The notes under the pieces: model-generated
What the model was told of the DNA's origin: nothing
What the model saw: only the letters and a program-made list of their open reading frames with translations
The model's database searches: none
Shown: positions 16,526-24,887 of the stretch, in pieces
Layout: every line of letters begins with the position of its first letter
Position numbering within the stretch: position 1 is the stretch's first letter
Source: Cognatiyoonia sp965661665
Lineage (GTDB): Bacteria; Pseudomonadota; Alphaproteobacteria; Rhodobacterales; Rhodobacteraceae
Assembly: GCF_965661665.1 (NCBI RefSeq)
Contig: NZ_CBFIEO010000008.1
Coordinates: 1 to 64,000, forward strand
DNA length: 64,000 bases
Direction: 5' to 3'
Position numbers and translations under genes: made by a program

Positions 16526-17167
16526 TTAACGGGGCAGCGCGGCGGCTTCTTTGGCAAGCGCTGTGATGCCGTCCCAATCCTTCGCCGCGACAAGTTCCTT
16601 CGGGGCCACCCAGCTGCCGCCGACACAGGCCGTGTTGCTGAGGGCCAGATAGTCTTTTATGTTCTTCAGGCTCACGCCGCCTGTGGGGCAGAATGTGACC
16701 TGCGGGATCGGCGCGCCAATCGCTTTCAACGCGGGTGCGCCACCGTTGGCTTCCGCTGGGAAAAACTTCTGCATGCTATAGCCACGCTCGAGCAGATACA
16801 TCGCCTCCGTTGCGGTCGCCGATCCGGGCAGAAGCGGCAATTCATTGGCGACACAGGCGTCGATCAAACGATCTGTCGCGCCGGGGGATACACCGAACCG
16901 CGCACCCGCTTCTTTGGCTTGTTCAACGTCTTGGCTCGTCAAAAGCGTGCCCGCCCCCACAACACCGCCCTCAACCGCGGCCATTTCGCGAATGACGTCA
17001 ATCGCAGCCTTGGTTCGCAGGGTGACTTCCAACGCAGGCAAGCCGCCAGAGATCAAAGCTGCGGCCAAAGGGGCGGCAATGCCAGCATTCTCAACCACAA
17101 GCACGGGCACAACAGGAGCAAGTTCGCACACATTGCGCGTTTCGACGGAGGCTTGTTGCGGGGTCAT
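16526..17167 (-). CDS. eda: KDPG/KHG aldolase
   Basis: This enzyme cleaves 2-keto-3-deoxy-6-phosphogluconate to pyruvate and glyceraldehyde 3-phosphate, the second dedicated step of the Entner-Doudoroff pathway. It has 213 residues and a TIM-barrel fold. The catalytic Glu lies in GLPALEVTLRT, and the Schiff-base Lys in QKFFPAEANGG. FCPTGGV is the phosphate site. It follows edd by 15 nt on the same strand, forming an edd-eda operon. Confidence 0.97.
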   Translation of the reverse strand: MTPQQASVETRNVCELAPVVPVLVVENAGIAAPLAAALISGGLPALEVTLRTKAAIDVIREMAAVEGGVVGAGTLLTSQDVEQAKEAGARFGVSPGATDRLIDACVANELPLLPGSATATEAMYLLERGYSMQKFFPAEANGGAPALKAIGAPIPQVTFCPTGGVSLKNIKDYLALSNTACVGGSWVAPKELVAAKDWDGITALAKEAAALPR

Positions 17168-17182
17168 ATCAATTCCAGTTCC

Positions 17183-18988
17183 TTAAAGGGTCACACTCGC
17201 GCCCGTGTCGGCAGACCCGACGGTGCGACGGAAGACTTCAAACAATTCGCGGCCAACGCCATTTCCGTTTCCGGTGAGGTCAGCAATCGCGGTTTCGCGG
17301 GTCTCAAGGTCAACGTCAACCGCCTCCAGCACACCCGACGTGGCGTTGAGCCGCACAATGTCACCGTCGTGCAGTTTCCCAATCGGTCCACCGTCGGCGG
17401 CTTCGGGGCTGACATGGATCGCGGCGGGAACTTTGCCCGATGCGCCCGACATCCGGCCATCCGTGACCAGCGCCACACGCAAGCCTCGCTCTTGCAAGAC
17501 GGACAGAACAGGTGTCAGGCCATGCAGTTCCGGCATCCCGTTCGACTTCGGCCCTTGGAAGCGCACCACGACGATGGTGTCTTCGGTGATCTCATTGTTC
17601 TGGAACGCCGTTTTGACAGCTTCTTGTGTGTGGAACACGCGCACGGGGGCCTCAATCACATGGCGGTCCTCTGCTACGGCAGAGATTTTGATGACGCCGC
17701 GCCCTAGATTGCCTTTCAACTGCGCCAAACCACCGGTTTTGGAAAAGGGATGAGACACAGGCCGCACGATCTTGTTATTCAAGGTCTCGCGCGTTCCGTC
17801 TTCGTACAGAACCGCGCCGTCTTTCAGCTTCGGCTCTTTGGTGTAACGGTTGAGGCCATCGCCAGCGATCGTCTTCACTTCTTCATGCAGCAGCCCTGCA
17901 TTCAGAAGCTCCCCAATCAGAAAGCCCAAACCACCCGCCGCGTGAAAGTGGTTTACGTCCGCCAGACCGTTTGGATAGACCTTGGCGAGGAGGGGGGTCG
18001 CTTCCGACAGAGATCCGAAATCCTCCAGATCAAGGATAATCCCCGCGGCCCGCGCCATTGCTGGCAGATGCAAGATGAGGTTGGTAGAGCCACCCGTGGC
18101 CATCAGACCGATCATTCCGTTGACGAAGGCGCGTTCGTCCAGAACCTCTGACACGGGCGTGAAATCATTACCTAAGGCGGTGATCTGCAACGCCCGCTCT
18201 GTCGCGGCGACGGTCAACGCTTCGCGGAGCGGTGTGTTGGGGTTCACGAAGGACGAGCCGGGAAGCTGCATCCCCATGAATTCCATCAGCATTTGATTGG
18301 TGTTTGCGGTGCCGTAGAACGTGCAGGTGCCTGGCCCGTGGTAGGATGCCATTTCCGCCCGCATCAGCTCATTCCGGTCGCAAACGCCGGTGGCGAAGTC
18401 TTGACGCACCTTGGCCTTCTGATCGTTTGGGATCCCGCTGACCATAGGGCCCGCAGGCAGGAAGATCGACGGGATATAGCCAAACGTTGCCGCCGCCATA
18501 ATCAACCCCGGAACGATCTTGTCGCAAACGCCAAGGTAGAGCGCGCTGTCAAAGACGTTGTGCGACAGGCCAACACCCGCCGCCAAAGCAATTACATCGC
18601 GGGAAAAAAGCGACAACTCCATCCCCGTTTGGCCCTGCGTGATGCCGTCACACATCGCGGGCACTCCACCGGCAACCTGAGCTGTGCCACCTGCGGCACG
18701 AGCCGCTGCGCGGATCACATCAGGATAACGCTCATATGGTTGGTGCGCGGATAACATGTCATTGTAAGCGGTAATAATGCCAACGTTCTCGGCGCGACCA
18801 CCCGCCAAAGCCGCTTTGTCATCACCAGATGCAGCATAGGCGTGGGCTTGGTTGCCGCAGGTCAGATGCGCACGGCGCGGGCCTTCGGCAGCGGCGGCGG
18901 CCATTCGGTCCAGATAATCGCCGCGTGTTTGCTCGCTCCGCTTGCGGATACGGTCGGTGACTTCGGTGATGACAGGATGCAGGGCCAT
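17183..18988 (-). CDS. edd: 6-Phosphogluconate dehydratase
   Basis: This Fe-S dehydratase makes KDPG from 6-phosphogluconate, the first step of the Entner-Doudoroff route. It has 601 residues, full length for the IlvD/Edd family. The motifs are LTCGNQAHAYAASGD near the N-terminus, CDGITQGQTGMELSLFSRDV, and VTDGRMSGASGKVPAAIHVS near the C-terminus. It is first in the edd-eda operon, and a perfect GTTAGCGCTAAC palindrome lies 47 bp before the start. Its product feeds the two gap genes about 9 kb away, which carry similar sites. Confidence 0.97.
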   Translation of the reverse strand: MALHPVITEVTDRIRKRSEQTRGDYLDRMAAAAAEGPRRAHLTCGNQAHAYAASGDDKAALAGGRAENVGIITAYNDMLSAHQPYERYPDVIRAAARAAGGTAQVAGGVPAMCDGITQGQTGMELSLFSRDVIALAAGVGLSHNVFDSALYLGVCDKIVPGLIMAAATFGYIPSIFLPAGPMVSGIPNDQKAKVRQDFATGVCDRNELMRAEMASYHGPGTCTFYGTANTNQMLMEFMGMQLPGSSFVNPNTPLREALTVAATERALQITALGNDFTPVSEVLDERAFVNGMIGLMATGGSTNLILHLPAMARAAGIILDLEDFGSLSEATPLLAKVYPNGLADVNHFHAAGGLGFLIGELLNAGLLHEEVKTIAGDGLNRYTKEPKLKDGAVLYEDGTRETLNNKIVRPVSHPFSKTGGLAQLKGNLGRGVIKISAVAEDRHVIEAPVRVFHTQEAVKTAFQNNEITEDTIVVVRFQGPKSNGMPELHGLTPVLSVLQERGLRVALVTDGRMSGASGKVPAAIHVSPEAADGGPIGKLHDGDIVRLNATSGVLEAVDVDLETRETAIADLTGNGNGVGRELFEVFRRTVGSADTGASVTL

Positions 18989-19035
18989 GGCGACTCGCTC
19001 TCATTGGCTTGTTTTGCCTGGTCCTAGCATGGGTC

Positions 19036-19047
19036 GTTAGCGCTAAC
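19036..19047. promoter_or_regulatory. Perfect LacI-type operator upstream of edd
   Basis: GTTAGCGCTAAC is an exact 12-bp palindrome, extended outside by C and A. It lies 47 bp before the edd start. The same motif, with changes, appears before both gap genes. It resembles the operator class bound by the LacI-family regulator CceR, whose effector is 6-phosphogluconate. Confidence 0.65.
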
Positions 19048-19140
19048 AAGATCGGTCGGCAGTATGCCGCACCGCAAATCCGCGCCCTGCGTTGCGTTCT
19101 CAGCTTCCCTTGGCGCATCGGCTTCTGTAAGCGCTCCCCT

Positions 19141-20337
19141 ATGACTGATGACCTCTTCCCCACAGTGCGCTTGCTGCCAAAAGGCGATGCCCGCGCGATC
19201 CGACACGGCTTTCCTTGGGCTTATGCCAACGAATTGGTCATGGACCGCCGCACCAAGAAATTGGACCCCGGCACACTGGCTGTCCTGCAAGATGCGGAGC
19301 GGAAACCGCTGGGTGTTGTCGGGGTGAACCCGCTCTCCAAGATCACCTGCCGCATACTCGACCGCAAAGTGGGGACCAAGATCGATTATGCGTGGTTCGT
19401 CGCCAAGTTCCGCGCGGCGCTCGCACACCGCAACAGGCTCTATCCCGATCCGTTCTACCGCCTGATCCATGCCGAGGCTGATGGGTTGCCCGGTGTGATT
19501 GTGGACCGCTTTGGCGATACGGCGGTGATCCAGCCCAATGCCGCTTGGGCCGACAAATTGCTGCCAACGATTCTTGATGCGCTTTGTGACGTCAATGGTA
19601 TCACCAATGTTATCGTCAATGGCACGGGCCGCGCCCGCGTCCTTGAAGGGCTCGATGACCGAACCGAAGTGGGGCGGGGCACGGCACCAACCGCACCCAT
19701 CCCCGTTCCAATGAACGGCGCGATCTATATGGCGGATGTGATGGGGGGGCAAAAAACCGGCCTTTTCTTCGACCAACGCCCGAACCATGCGTTCGTGGCG
19801 GGCTTGGCGAAAGACGCGAAGGTGCTGGATGTGTTCAGCCATGTCGGTGGTTTTGGCCTTGCGGCGCTAGCAAATGGCGCGGCATCCGCGCTCGCGGTAG
19901 ATGGCTCGCAGGATGCGCTGGCCTTAGCCGCAAAAGGTGCGGCGGCGATGGGCGTCTCTGACAAATTTCAAAAGCGCAAAGGCGATGCCTTCGCGGTTCT
20001 TGAAGAACTCGCCAAAGAGGGGGCGAGGTTCGAAGTTGTCGTCTGCGACCCACCCGCTTTTGCACCGTCCAAAAAGGCGCTCGAGTCTGGCCTGCGCGCT
20101 TACGAACGGGTTGCGCGGTTGGCGGCCCTCTTGGTGGCAGAGGGGGGATACCTCACACTCTGTTCTTGCAGCCACGCGGCAGACCTCACCAAGTTTCGCA
20201 ACGCTTCCGCCCGTGGGATCGGGCGCAGTGGGCGGCACGGACAGATCATCCATACAGGGTTTGCTGGACCAGACCACCCGCTGACGCCGCACCTTGCTGA
20301 AAGCGGATACCTTAAATCACTGGTCTTCCGCCTTTGA
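19141..20337 (+). CDS. Class I SAM-dependent rRNA methyltransferase (RlmI-like)
   Basis: This protein has 398 residues. An N-terminal PUA-like RNA-binding region contains KGDARAIRHGFPWAYANE. A Rossmann methyltransferase domain follows, with SAM-binding VLDVFSHVGGFGLAALANGA and the cytosine-C5-type motif VVCDPPAFAPSKK. A late Cys-containing loop (LCSCSHAAD) completes the active site of RlmI-like enzymes. The likely target is a cytosine in 23S rRNA, inferred from family. The true start is the ATG at 19141. Its stop overlaps the PIN gene start (TTGA), and the pair is conserved in Rhodobacteraceae. Confidence 0.92.
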   Translation: MTDDLFPTVRLLPKGDARAIRHGFPWAYANELVMDRRTKKLDPGTLAVLQDAERKPLGVVGVNPLSKITCRILDRKVGTKIDYAWFVAKFRAALAHRNRLYPDPFYRLIHAEADGLPGVIVDRFGDTAVIQPNAAWADKLLPTILDALCDVNGITNVIVNGTGRARVLEGLDDRTEVGRGTAPTAPIPVPMNGAIYMADVMGGQKTGLFFDQRPNHAFVAGLAKDAKVLDVFSHVGGFGLAALANGAASALAVDGSQDALALAAKGAAAMGVSDKFQKRKGDAFAVLEELAKEGARFEVVVCDPPAFAPSKKALESGLRAYERVARLAALLVAEGGYLTLCSCSHAADLTKFRNASARGIGRSGRHGQIIHTGFAGPDHPLTPHLAESGYLKSLVFRL

Positions 20338-20873
20338 GAGTGCTGATCGACGCCTGCGTTCTTTATCCGACCGTGTTGCGGGAGGTGGTGCTGGGATGTG
20401 CCAACATGGGCGTGTTCGAGCCCAAATGGTCCGACCGCATATTAGAAGAATGGGTCCGCGCAACGCACAAGCTGGGACCAGAGGCGGAGACGATTGCGCG
20501 GGGGGAGGTGGCACTGCTGTCCGCTCAGTTCCCGTCCGCGATGGTTCCGGCGCATGAGGGGTTGGAACAGCGGTTTTGGCTGCCGGATCCCAACGACGTT
20601 CATGTGCTTGCGTCTGCCGTCGCGGGGTCGTGCGACGCGATTATGACGCTCAACGCGAAAGACTTCCCGCGTAACATTTTGGCAGAAGAAGGCGTCAGTC
20701 GTGTTGATCCCGATGGGTTCCTCATCGGGTTTCTTGAAAACCATAACGTGGACATTCGCGCGGTGTGCGAGGGCGTCCTCGCTACCGCTCGTGAGATGTC
20801 GGGGGAGGATTGGACGATGCGTAAATTGCTCAAAAAGGCGCTGCTGCCGCGTCTGGGCAAGGCACTAGCGTAG
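20334..20873 (+). CDS. PIN-domain protein, probable RNase
   Basis: This 179-residue PIN protein has the first acidic residue in LIDACVLYP and later acidic residues in LPDPNDVHVLASA and LNAKDFP. These are the usual metal ligands of PIN ribonucleases. It starts with TTG overlapping the methyltransferase stop, so the two are cotranslated. No antitoxin-like gene is adjacent, which argues against an ordinary toxin-antitoxin pair. A role in RNA metabolism together with the methyltransferase is an inference. Confidence 0.88.
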   Translation: MRVLIDACVLYPTVLREVVLGCANMGVFEPKWSDRILEEWVRATHKLGPEAETIARGEVALLSAQFPSAMVPAHEGLEQRFWLPDPNDVHVLASAVAGSCDAIMTLNAKDFPRNILAEEGVSRVDPDGFLIGFLENHNVDIRAVCEGVLATAREMSGEDWTMRKLLKKALLPRLGKALA

Positions 20874-20877
20874 GCCA

Positions 20878-20928
20878 ACCTGTACATACGCTGTGTTTAC
20901 GCCCTGTGTACGCACCGTGTAAGTGAAA
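20878..20928. repeat. Short irregular tandem of TGTxTACGC units
   Basis: In the gap between the PIN gene and mmsB, the element TGTACATACGC, TGTGTTTACGC, TGTGTACGC and TGTAAG recurs about every 12-13 nt. It is not a simple hairpin. It might be a multi-site protein-binding region or part of a dispersed genomic repeat. Confidence 0.5.
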
Positions 20929-20944
20929 AATATGGGATTTCATG

Positions 20945-21814
20945 CTATCCGCGCCCGCGCTTTTCGAACCGCGGCAGCATGGCGGAGAAGTCTTTGCCTA
21001 GCCCGTCCTCATCCTCCACAAAGCTCTGATAAAGTGCTGTTGCCGCTTGCCCCATCGGCGTATCTGCATCCGTCGCTTCCGCCGCCATCTGACTCAAACG
21101 CAGGTCTTTCAGCATCAATTCCGCTGCAAATCCGGGGGTATAGCCGTTGTCGGCTGGTGACTGTGGCCCCACACCAGGGGCGGGGCAATAGGCGTTCATC
21201 GACCAGCTATAACCTGACGAGGTGCTCACCACGTCAAACATCGCCTGCCGGTCGAGGCCCAGCTTGTCGGCTAGATTGAACGCCTCACAGGTGCCGATCA
21301 TCGTGATCCCAAGGATCATATTGTTGCAGATCTTCGCCGCCTGACCATTCCCCGCAGCCCCACAATGCACTGCCTTTTGCCCCATGATCTCAAACAGCGG
21401 TTGGGCTGTGGCGAACGCCTCTTCCGATCCGCCTGCCATGAAGGTGAGCGTGCCCGCCTCAGCGCCGCCTATGCCGCCGGAAACGGGCGCATCGACTGCG
21501 GATAGGCCCGCATTTTCAGCGGCTTCCCCGACGATCCTTGCGCTGTCTACATCGACGGTGGAACAATCAAGATGCAGCGCACCGGCTTTCATCGCGGGGT
21601 GAATTTCAGCGGCGACAGCTTGCAAGATCGCGCCGTTGGGCAGCATGGTGATGACCGCGTCAGCGCCCGTTGCGGCCTCCGCCGCGCTGCCTGCCATCGC
21701 GATCCCATCGGGAGTAGTGGCGGTGTCAAACCCTACCAACTCGTGACTTGCTGCAATCAGTTTGCGGGCCATTGGCGCGCCCATATTGCCGAGCCCGATA
21801 AAACTAATTTTCAT
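20945..21814 (-). CDS. mmsB: 3-Hydroxyisobutyrate dehydrogenase
   Basis: This NAD-dependent enzyme oxidises 3-hydroxyisobutyrate to methylmalonate semialdehyde in valine breakdown. It has 289 residues. The N-terminal dinucleotide site is FIGLGNMGAPMA, the substrate loop is DAPVSGGIGGAEAGTL, and the catalytic Lys lies in GNGQAAKICNNM. It follows the hydrolase gene by 1 nt, so it is the last gene of the valine cluster on this strand. Confidence 0.96.
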   Translation of the reverse strand: MKISFIGLGNMGAPMARKLIAASHELVGFDTATTPDGIAMAGSAAEAATGADAVITMLPNGAILQAVAAEIHPAMKAGALHLDCSTVDVDSARIVGEAAENAGLSAVDAPVSGGIGGAEAGTLTFMAGGSEEAFATAQPLFEIMGQKAVHCGAAGNGQAAKICNNMILGITMIGTCEAFNLADKLGLDRQAMFDVVSTSSGYSWSMNAYCPAPGVGPQSPADNGYTPGFAAELMLKDLRLSQMAAEATDADTPMGQAATALYQSFVEDEDGLGKDFSAMLPRFEKRGRG

Positions 21815-21815
21815 C

Positions 21816-22850
21816 TCAATCCTCCCACGCCAGCGCGTCTTGGACCAAAGGCAGTGTCATTTGCAAAACGTCATTTGCACGCACGTCTTTCCAACTGTCA
21901 TGTGCCCATTTGGGCGATTTGTCTCTGTCGATGATCGCCGCGCGGATGCCTTCGATGAAGTCCCCTTGGGCCACCGCACGGTGCGTAAACCGATATTCCT
22001 GATCGAGCGCGCACCTAATGTCATCGCGCATCCTGACGCGGTGGATCGCGGCCACAGCGACACACATGGCGAGGGGGGCGTTCTTGGCGATGGCTTTTTG
22101 GGCGTAAGTCAGGGCGTCGCTTGGTGCATCCGGAATCGCCCGCATGATATCGCCCAAGGTCTCACCGCCAAAAACGGCGTCGATGTCCGCCTGCCATTTA
22201 GCTAAGGTGCTTTCGGGTTCTGGTTTCGCGGCTGCGTCAATTAGGCTGACGGCGCCTGTAGAAATGAGTGAAGATTTCAGCGTATCCCATTCATAATAAG
22301 GAATAAAATAGTCTGAAAACTCTGCGTGGATCGCATCGCCAGCGGACATGCGATAGCCGGTGACGCCTAAGAACTCACCCAACCGCCCGGGCGCGCGGGC
22401 CAGCAGCAACGTGCTGCCTACATCTGGCAACAAGCCGATTGCGCATTCCGGCAGGGCGATTTGGCTGCTGTCACAGACGATCCGATGAGAGCCGTGGCAC
22501 CCGACGCCAACGCCGCCGCCCATTGTGAACCCTTGAAGGAAGGTCACGACAGGTTTTGGAAACTCAAAGAGCTTGGCATTCATTCGGTATTCGTCGCGCC
22601 AGAATGTGCGCCCGTACTCCAGATCGCCCCGCAGCCCGCTGTCGTACATGTCCTGAATGTCGCCGCCGGCGCAAAAGGCTTTGTCACCCACGGCGTCAAT
22701 GATGAGCAGATCAATGTCCGCCTCCGCCCAATCCTCCAAAGCCGCTTCAATTGCGCGACACATCTCCCACGTCAGCGCGTTCAGAGCGTCTGGGCGATTG
22801 AGTGTGATCCGGCCCGCTCGGGCTTCGATCCGTGTGAAGATATCCGTCAT
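21816..22850 (-). CDS. 3-Hydroxyisobutyryl-CoA hydrolase
   Basis: This is a 344-residue crotonase-superfamily protein of the HIBYL-CoA hydrolase branch. It releases 3-hydroxyisobutyrate for the next enzyme, MmsB. The oxyanion-hole regions are KAFCAGGDIQDMYDS and TMGGGVGVGCHGSHRI, with the catalytic acidic residue in ALPECAIGLLPDVGS. The length exceeds simple enoyl-CoA hydratases (about 260) and matches the hydrolase branch. Position between mmsA and mmsB supports the assignment. Confidence 0.9.
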   Translation of the reverse strand: MTDIFTRIEARAGRITLNRPDALNALTWEMCRAIEAALEDWAEADIDLLIIDAVGDKAFCAGGDIQDMYDSGLRGDLEYGRTFWRDEYRMNAKLFEFPKPVVTFLQGFTMGGGVGVGCHGSHRIVCDSSQIALPECAIGLLPDVGSTLLLARAPGRLGEFLGVTGYRMSAGDAIHAEFSDYFIPYYEWDTLKSSLISTGAVSLIDAAAKPEPESTLAKWQADIDAVFGGETLGDIMRAIPDAPSDALTYAQKAIAKNAPLAMCVAVAAIHRVRMRDDIRCALDQEYRFTHRAVAQGDFIEGIRAAIIDRDKSPKWAHDSWKDVRANDVLQMTLPLVQDALAWED

Positions 22851-22868
22851 AGCGAGCCGTGATCGTGG

Positions 22869-23216
22869 TTAAGCGACAGTCAAACTGCCTTTCATGCTGG
22901 GGTGAATGGCGCAGAAATAGCTGAAAGTGCCAGCCCCACCAAACGTCAGCGTCGCCGACTGGCCACGGGATAGCGTGCCCGTGTCGAATGCACCGTTGTC
23001 AGCGGTGGCCGTGTGCGGGGCGCTGTCTTCGTTGGTAAAGACCACCTGATCGCCTGCACTGATTGTCAGGGTCTCAGGCTCAAAAGCAAAGCCTTTGATG
23101 GTCACAGTGTGGACGGTCTGGGCCTGCGCCACATTTGCTGCGGCCACGCCAGCAAAAGCAGCACCAAGGGCCAAAATGTCTCTGCGGGATTTGTCACTCA
23201 TCATTTGTACTTTCAT
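22869..23216 (-). CDS. Exported cupredoxin (amicyanin/plastocyanin-like)
   Basis: This is a small blue copper-type protein of about 115 residues. A Tat-like signal (SRRDILALGAAFAGVAAA, ending AQAQ) directs it to the periplasm. The type 1 copper ligands are present: His in SAPHTA, then Cys, His and Met in FCAIHPSM. It would carry electrons for a periplasmic oxidase or dehydrogenase. Its place inside the valine cluster, on the same strand as mmsA and the hydrolase, has no obvious metabolic reason. Three ATG codons are possible starts within 15 nt; I took the first. Confidence 0.88.
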   Translation of the reverse strand: MKVQMMSDKSRRDILALGAAFAGVAAANVAQAQTVHTVTIKGFAFEPETLTISAGDQVVFTNEDSAPHTATADNGAFDTGTLSRGQSATLTFGGAGTFSYFCAIHPSMKGSLTVA

Positions 23217-23286
23217 CAATCAAACTGGAAATAATGATTTCAACTATAACCGCCATTTCCAGCGCTGAAAGGGGGTGACGCCATCG

Positions 23287-24786
23287 TTACTCCATCACAG
23301 GGATGGAGAATTCGCCGCCTTCCTTGATGCCCGATGGCCAGCGGGACGTGACGGTTTTCGTCCGCGTGTAGAATTTGAAAGCATCCGGACCGTGCTGGTT
23401 CAAATCACCGAACACGGATTTCTTCCACCCCCCAAAGGTGTGATAGGCCAGTGGTACTGGGATCGGGACGTTCACGCCGACCATGCCAATGTTGATGCGG
23501 TTGGCAAAATCGCGCGCGGTGTCGCCATCGCGGGTGAAGATCGCGGTGCCGTTGCCGTACTCATGATCCATCGCCAAACCGATTGCTTCTTCATAAGACT
23601 GCGCACGCACGGTGGACAGCACTGGCCCAAAAATCTCGTGCTTGTAGATGTCCATGTCCTTGGTGACGTTGTCAAAAAGATGCGGGCCGACGAAGAAGCC
23701 ATCCTCATAGCCTTGCAGTTTGAAATCGCGCCCATCGACGACGAGTTTAGCCCCTTGGTCGATGCCGGTCTGGACCAAACGCTCGATATTCGTTTTGGCC
23801 GCTGCGGTCACAACGGGCCCATAGTCCACATCGTTCCCAGCGGTGTAGGGGCCAACCTTCAGGGCGTCGATCCGTGGGATTAGCTTTTCAATCAGGCGGT
23901 CGGCTGTTTCATCGCCCACCGGCACCGCGACAGAGATTGCCATGCAGCGCTCACCTGCCGCGCCATAGCCCGCGCCTACAAGCGCATCTGCAGCTTGGTC
24001 CATATCCGCATCCGGCATCACGATCATGTGGTTCTTGGCTCCTCCAAAGCACTGCACGCGCTTCCCTTGTGCACAGCCGGTGCCATAGATGTATTCCGCA
24101 ATCGGCGTGGAGCCAACGAACCCAACAGATTGGATCGTCTCGTCATAAAGGATCGCATCGACCGTTTCCTTGTCGCCGTTCACCACTTGCAAGATGCCTT
24201 TCGGCAGACCCGCTTCTTCCATCAGTTCGGCCAGCATCAGCGGGACGGAGGGGTCACGCTCGGACGGTTTCAGGATGAAGCTGTTGCCACAGACAATGGC
24301 AGGGGCGAACATCCACATCGGGATCATGGCTGGGAAGTTGAAGGGTGTGATGCCTGCGGTCACGCCCAACGGCTGTTTCATCGAGTACATATCGATGCCG
24401 GGACCAGCACTGTCGGTAAACTCCCCCTTAAGCATGTGCGGGGCACCAATGCAGTATTCAACGACCTCGAGCCCGCGCTGCACGTCGCCCGCCGCATCCG
24501 GGAGGGTCTTGCCGTGCTCGCGGCTCAGGGCCTCGGCCAATTTGTCCATATCGCGTTGGAGGAGTGCGACGAACTTCATCATTACTCGCGCGCGGCGCTG
24601 CGGGTTGGTGGCGGCCCAAGCAGGCTGCGCGGCAGCAGCAATGGCCACTGCTTGCTCAACTTCTTCCTTGCTGGCGAGCGGGACTTTCGCTTGAACCTCG
24701 CCGGTGGCGGGGTTGAAGATATTGGTAAAACGGCCTGACGTGCCTTTGACATGTGCGCCGTCGATGTAATGAGTGAGCTCTAGCAT
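23287..24786 (-). CDS. mmsA: Methylmalonate-semialdehyde dehydrogenase (CoA-acylating)
   Basis: This enzyme oxidises methylmalonate semialdehyde to propionyl-CoA, the end step of valine and part of thymine catabolism. It has 499 residues. Features are TAGITPFNFPAMIPMWMFAP, the nucleophile Cys in GAAGERCMAISVAVPVG, and VNVPIPVPLAYHTFGGWKKS near the C-terminus. The start at 24786 (MLELTHYIDGAHV) follows a GGAGGATCC ribosome site. It is divergent from a LysR gene across 101 nt containing palindromic sites. Confidence 0.97.
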   Translation of the reverse strand: MLELTHYIDGAHVKGTSGRFTNIFNPATGEVQAKVPLASKEEVEQAVAIAAAAQPAWAATNPQRRARVMMKFVALLQRDMDKLAEALSREHGKTLPDAAGDVQRGLEVVEYCIGAPHMLKGEFTDSAGPGIDMYSMKQPLGVTAGITPFNFPAMIPMWMFAPAIVCGNSFILKPSERDPSVPLMLAELMEEAGLPKGILQVVNGDKETVDAILYDETIQSVGFVGSTPIAEYIYGTGCAQGKRVQCFGGAKNHMIVMPDADMDQAADALVGAGYGAAGERCMAISVAVPVGDETADRLIEKLIPRIDALKVGPYTAGNDVDYGPVVTAAAKTNIERLVQTGIDQGAKLVVDGRDFKLQGYEDGFFVGPHLFDNVTKDMDIYKHEIFGPVLSTVRAQSYEEAIGLAMDHEYGNGTAIFTRDGDTARDFANRINIGMVGVNVPIPVPLAYHTFGGWKKSVFGDLNQHGPDAFKFYTRTKTVTSRWPSGIKEGGEFSIPVME

Positions 24787-24851
24787 GGGATCCTCCAACA
24801 AGTTGAGCGGAACCATACTCTTGCGTTTTTGCGTGATAAAGTGGCAATCAG

Positions 24852-24876
24852 GCAAAATCATTTTGCGATAATGCAA
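24852..24876. promoter_or_regulatory. Overlapping palindromes, candidate LysR operator
   Basis: GCAAAAT-C-ATTTTGC (24852-24866) is a perfect 7-bp inverted repeat, and TTGC-N6-GCAA (24863-24876) overlaps it. Further TTGC arms occur near 24821. The site is in the short divergent region between mmsA and the LysR gene and ends 11 nt before the LysR start, as expected for an autoregulated LysR pair. Confidence 0.55.
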
Positions 24877-24887
24877 GGATTGGTGAG

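Noticed and set aside
20334..20873. Toxin-antitoxin system based on the PIN protein
   Set aside because: No small antitoxin gene lies beside it. It is coupled to an rRNA methyltransferase instead.
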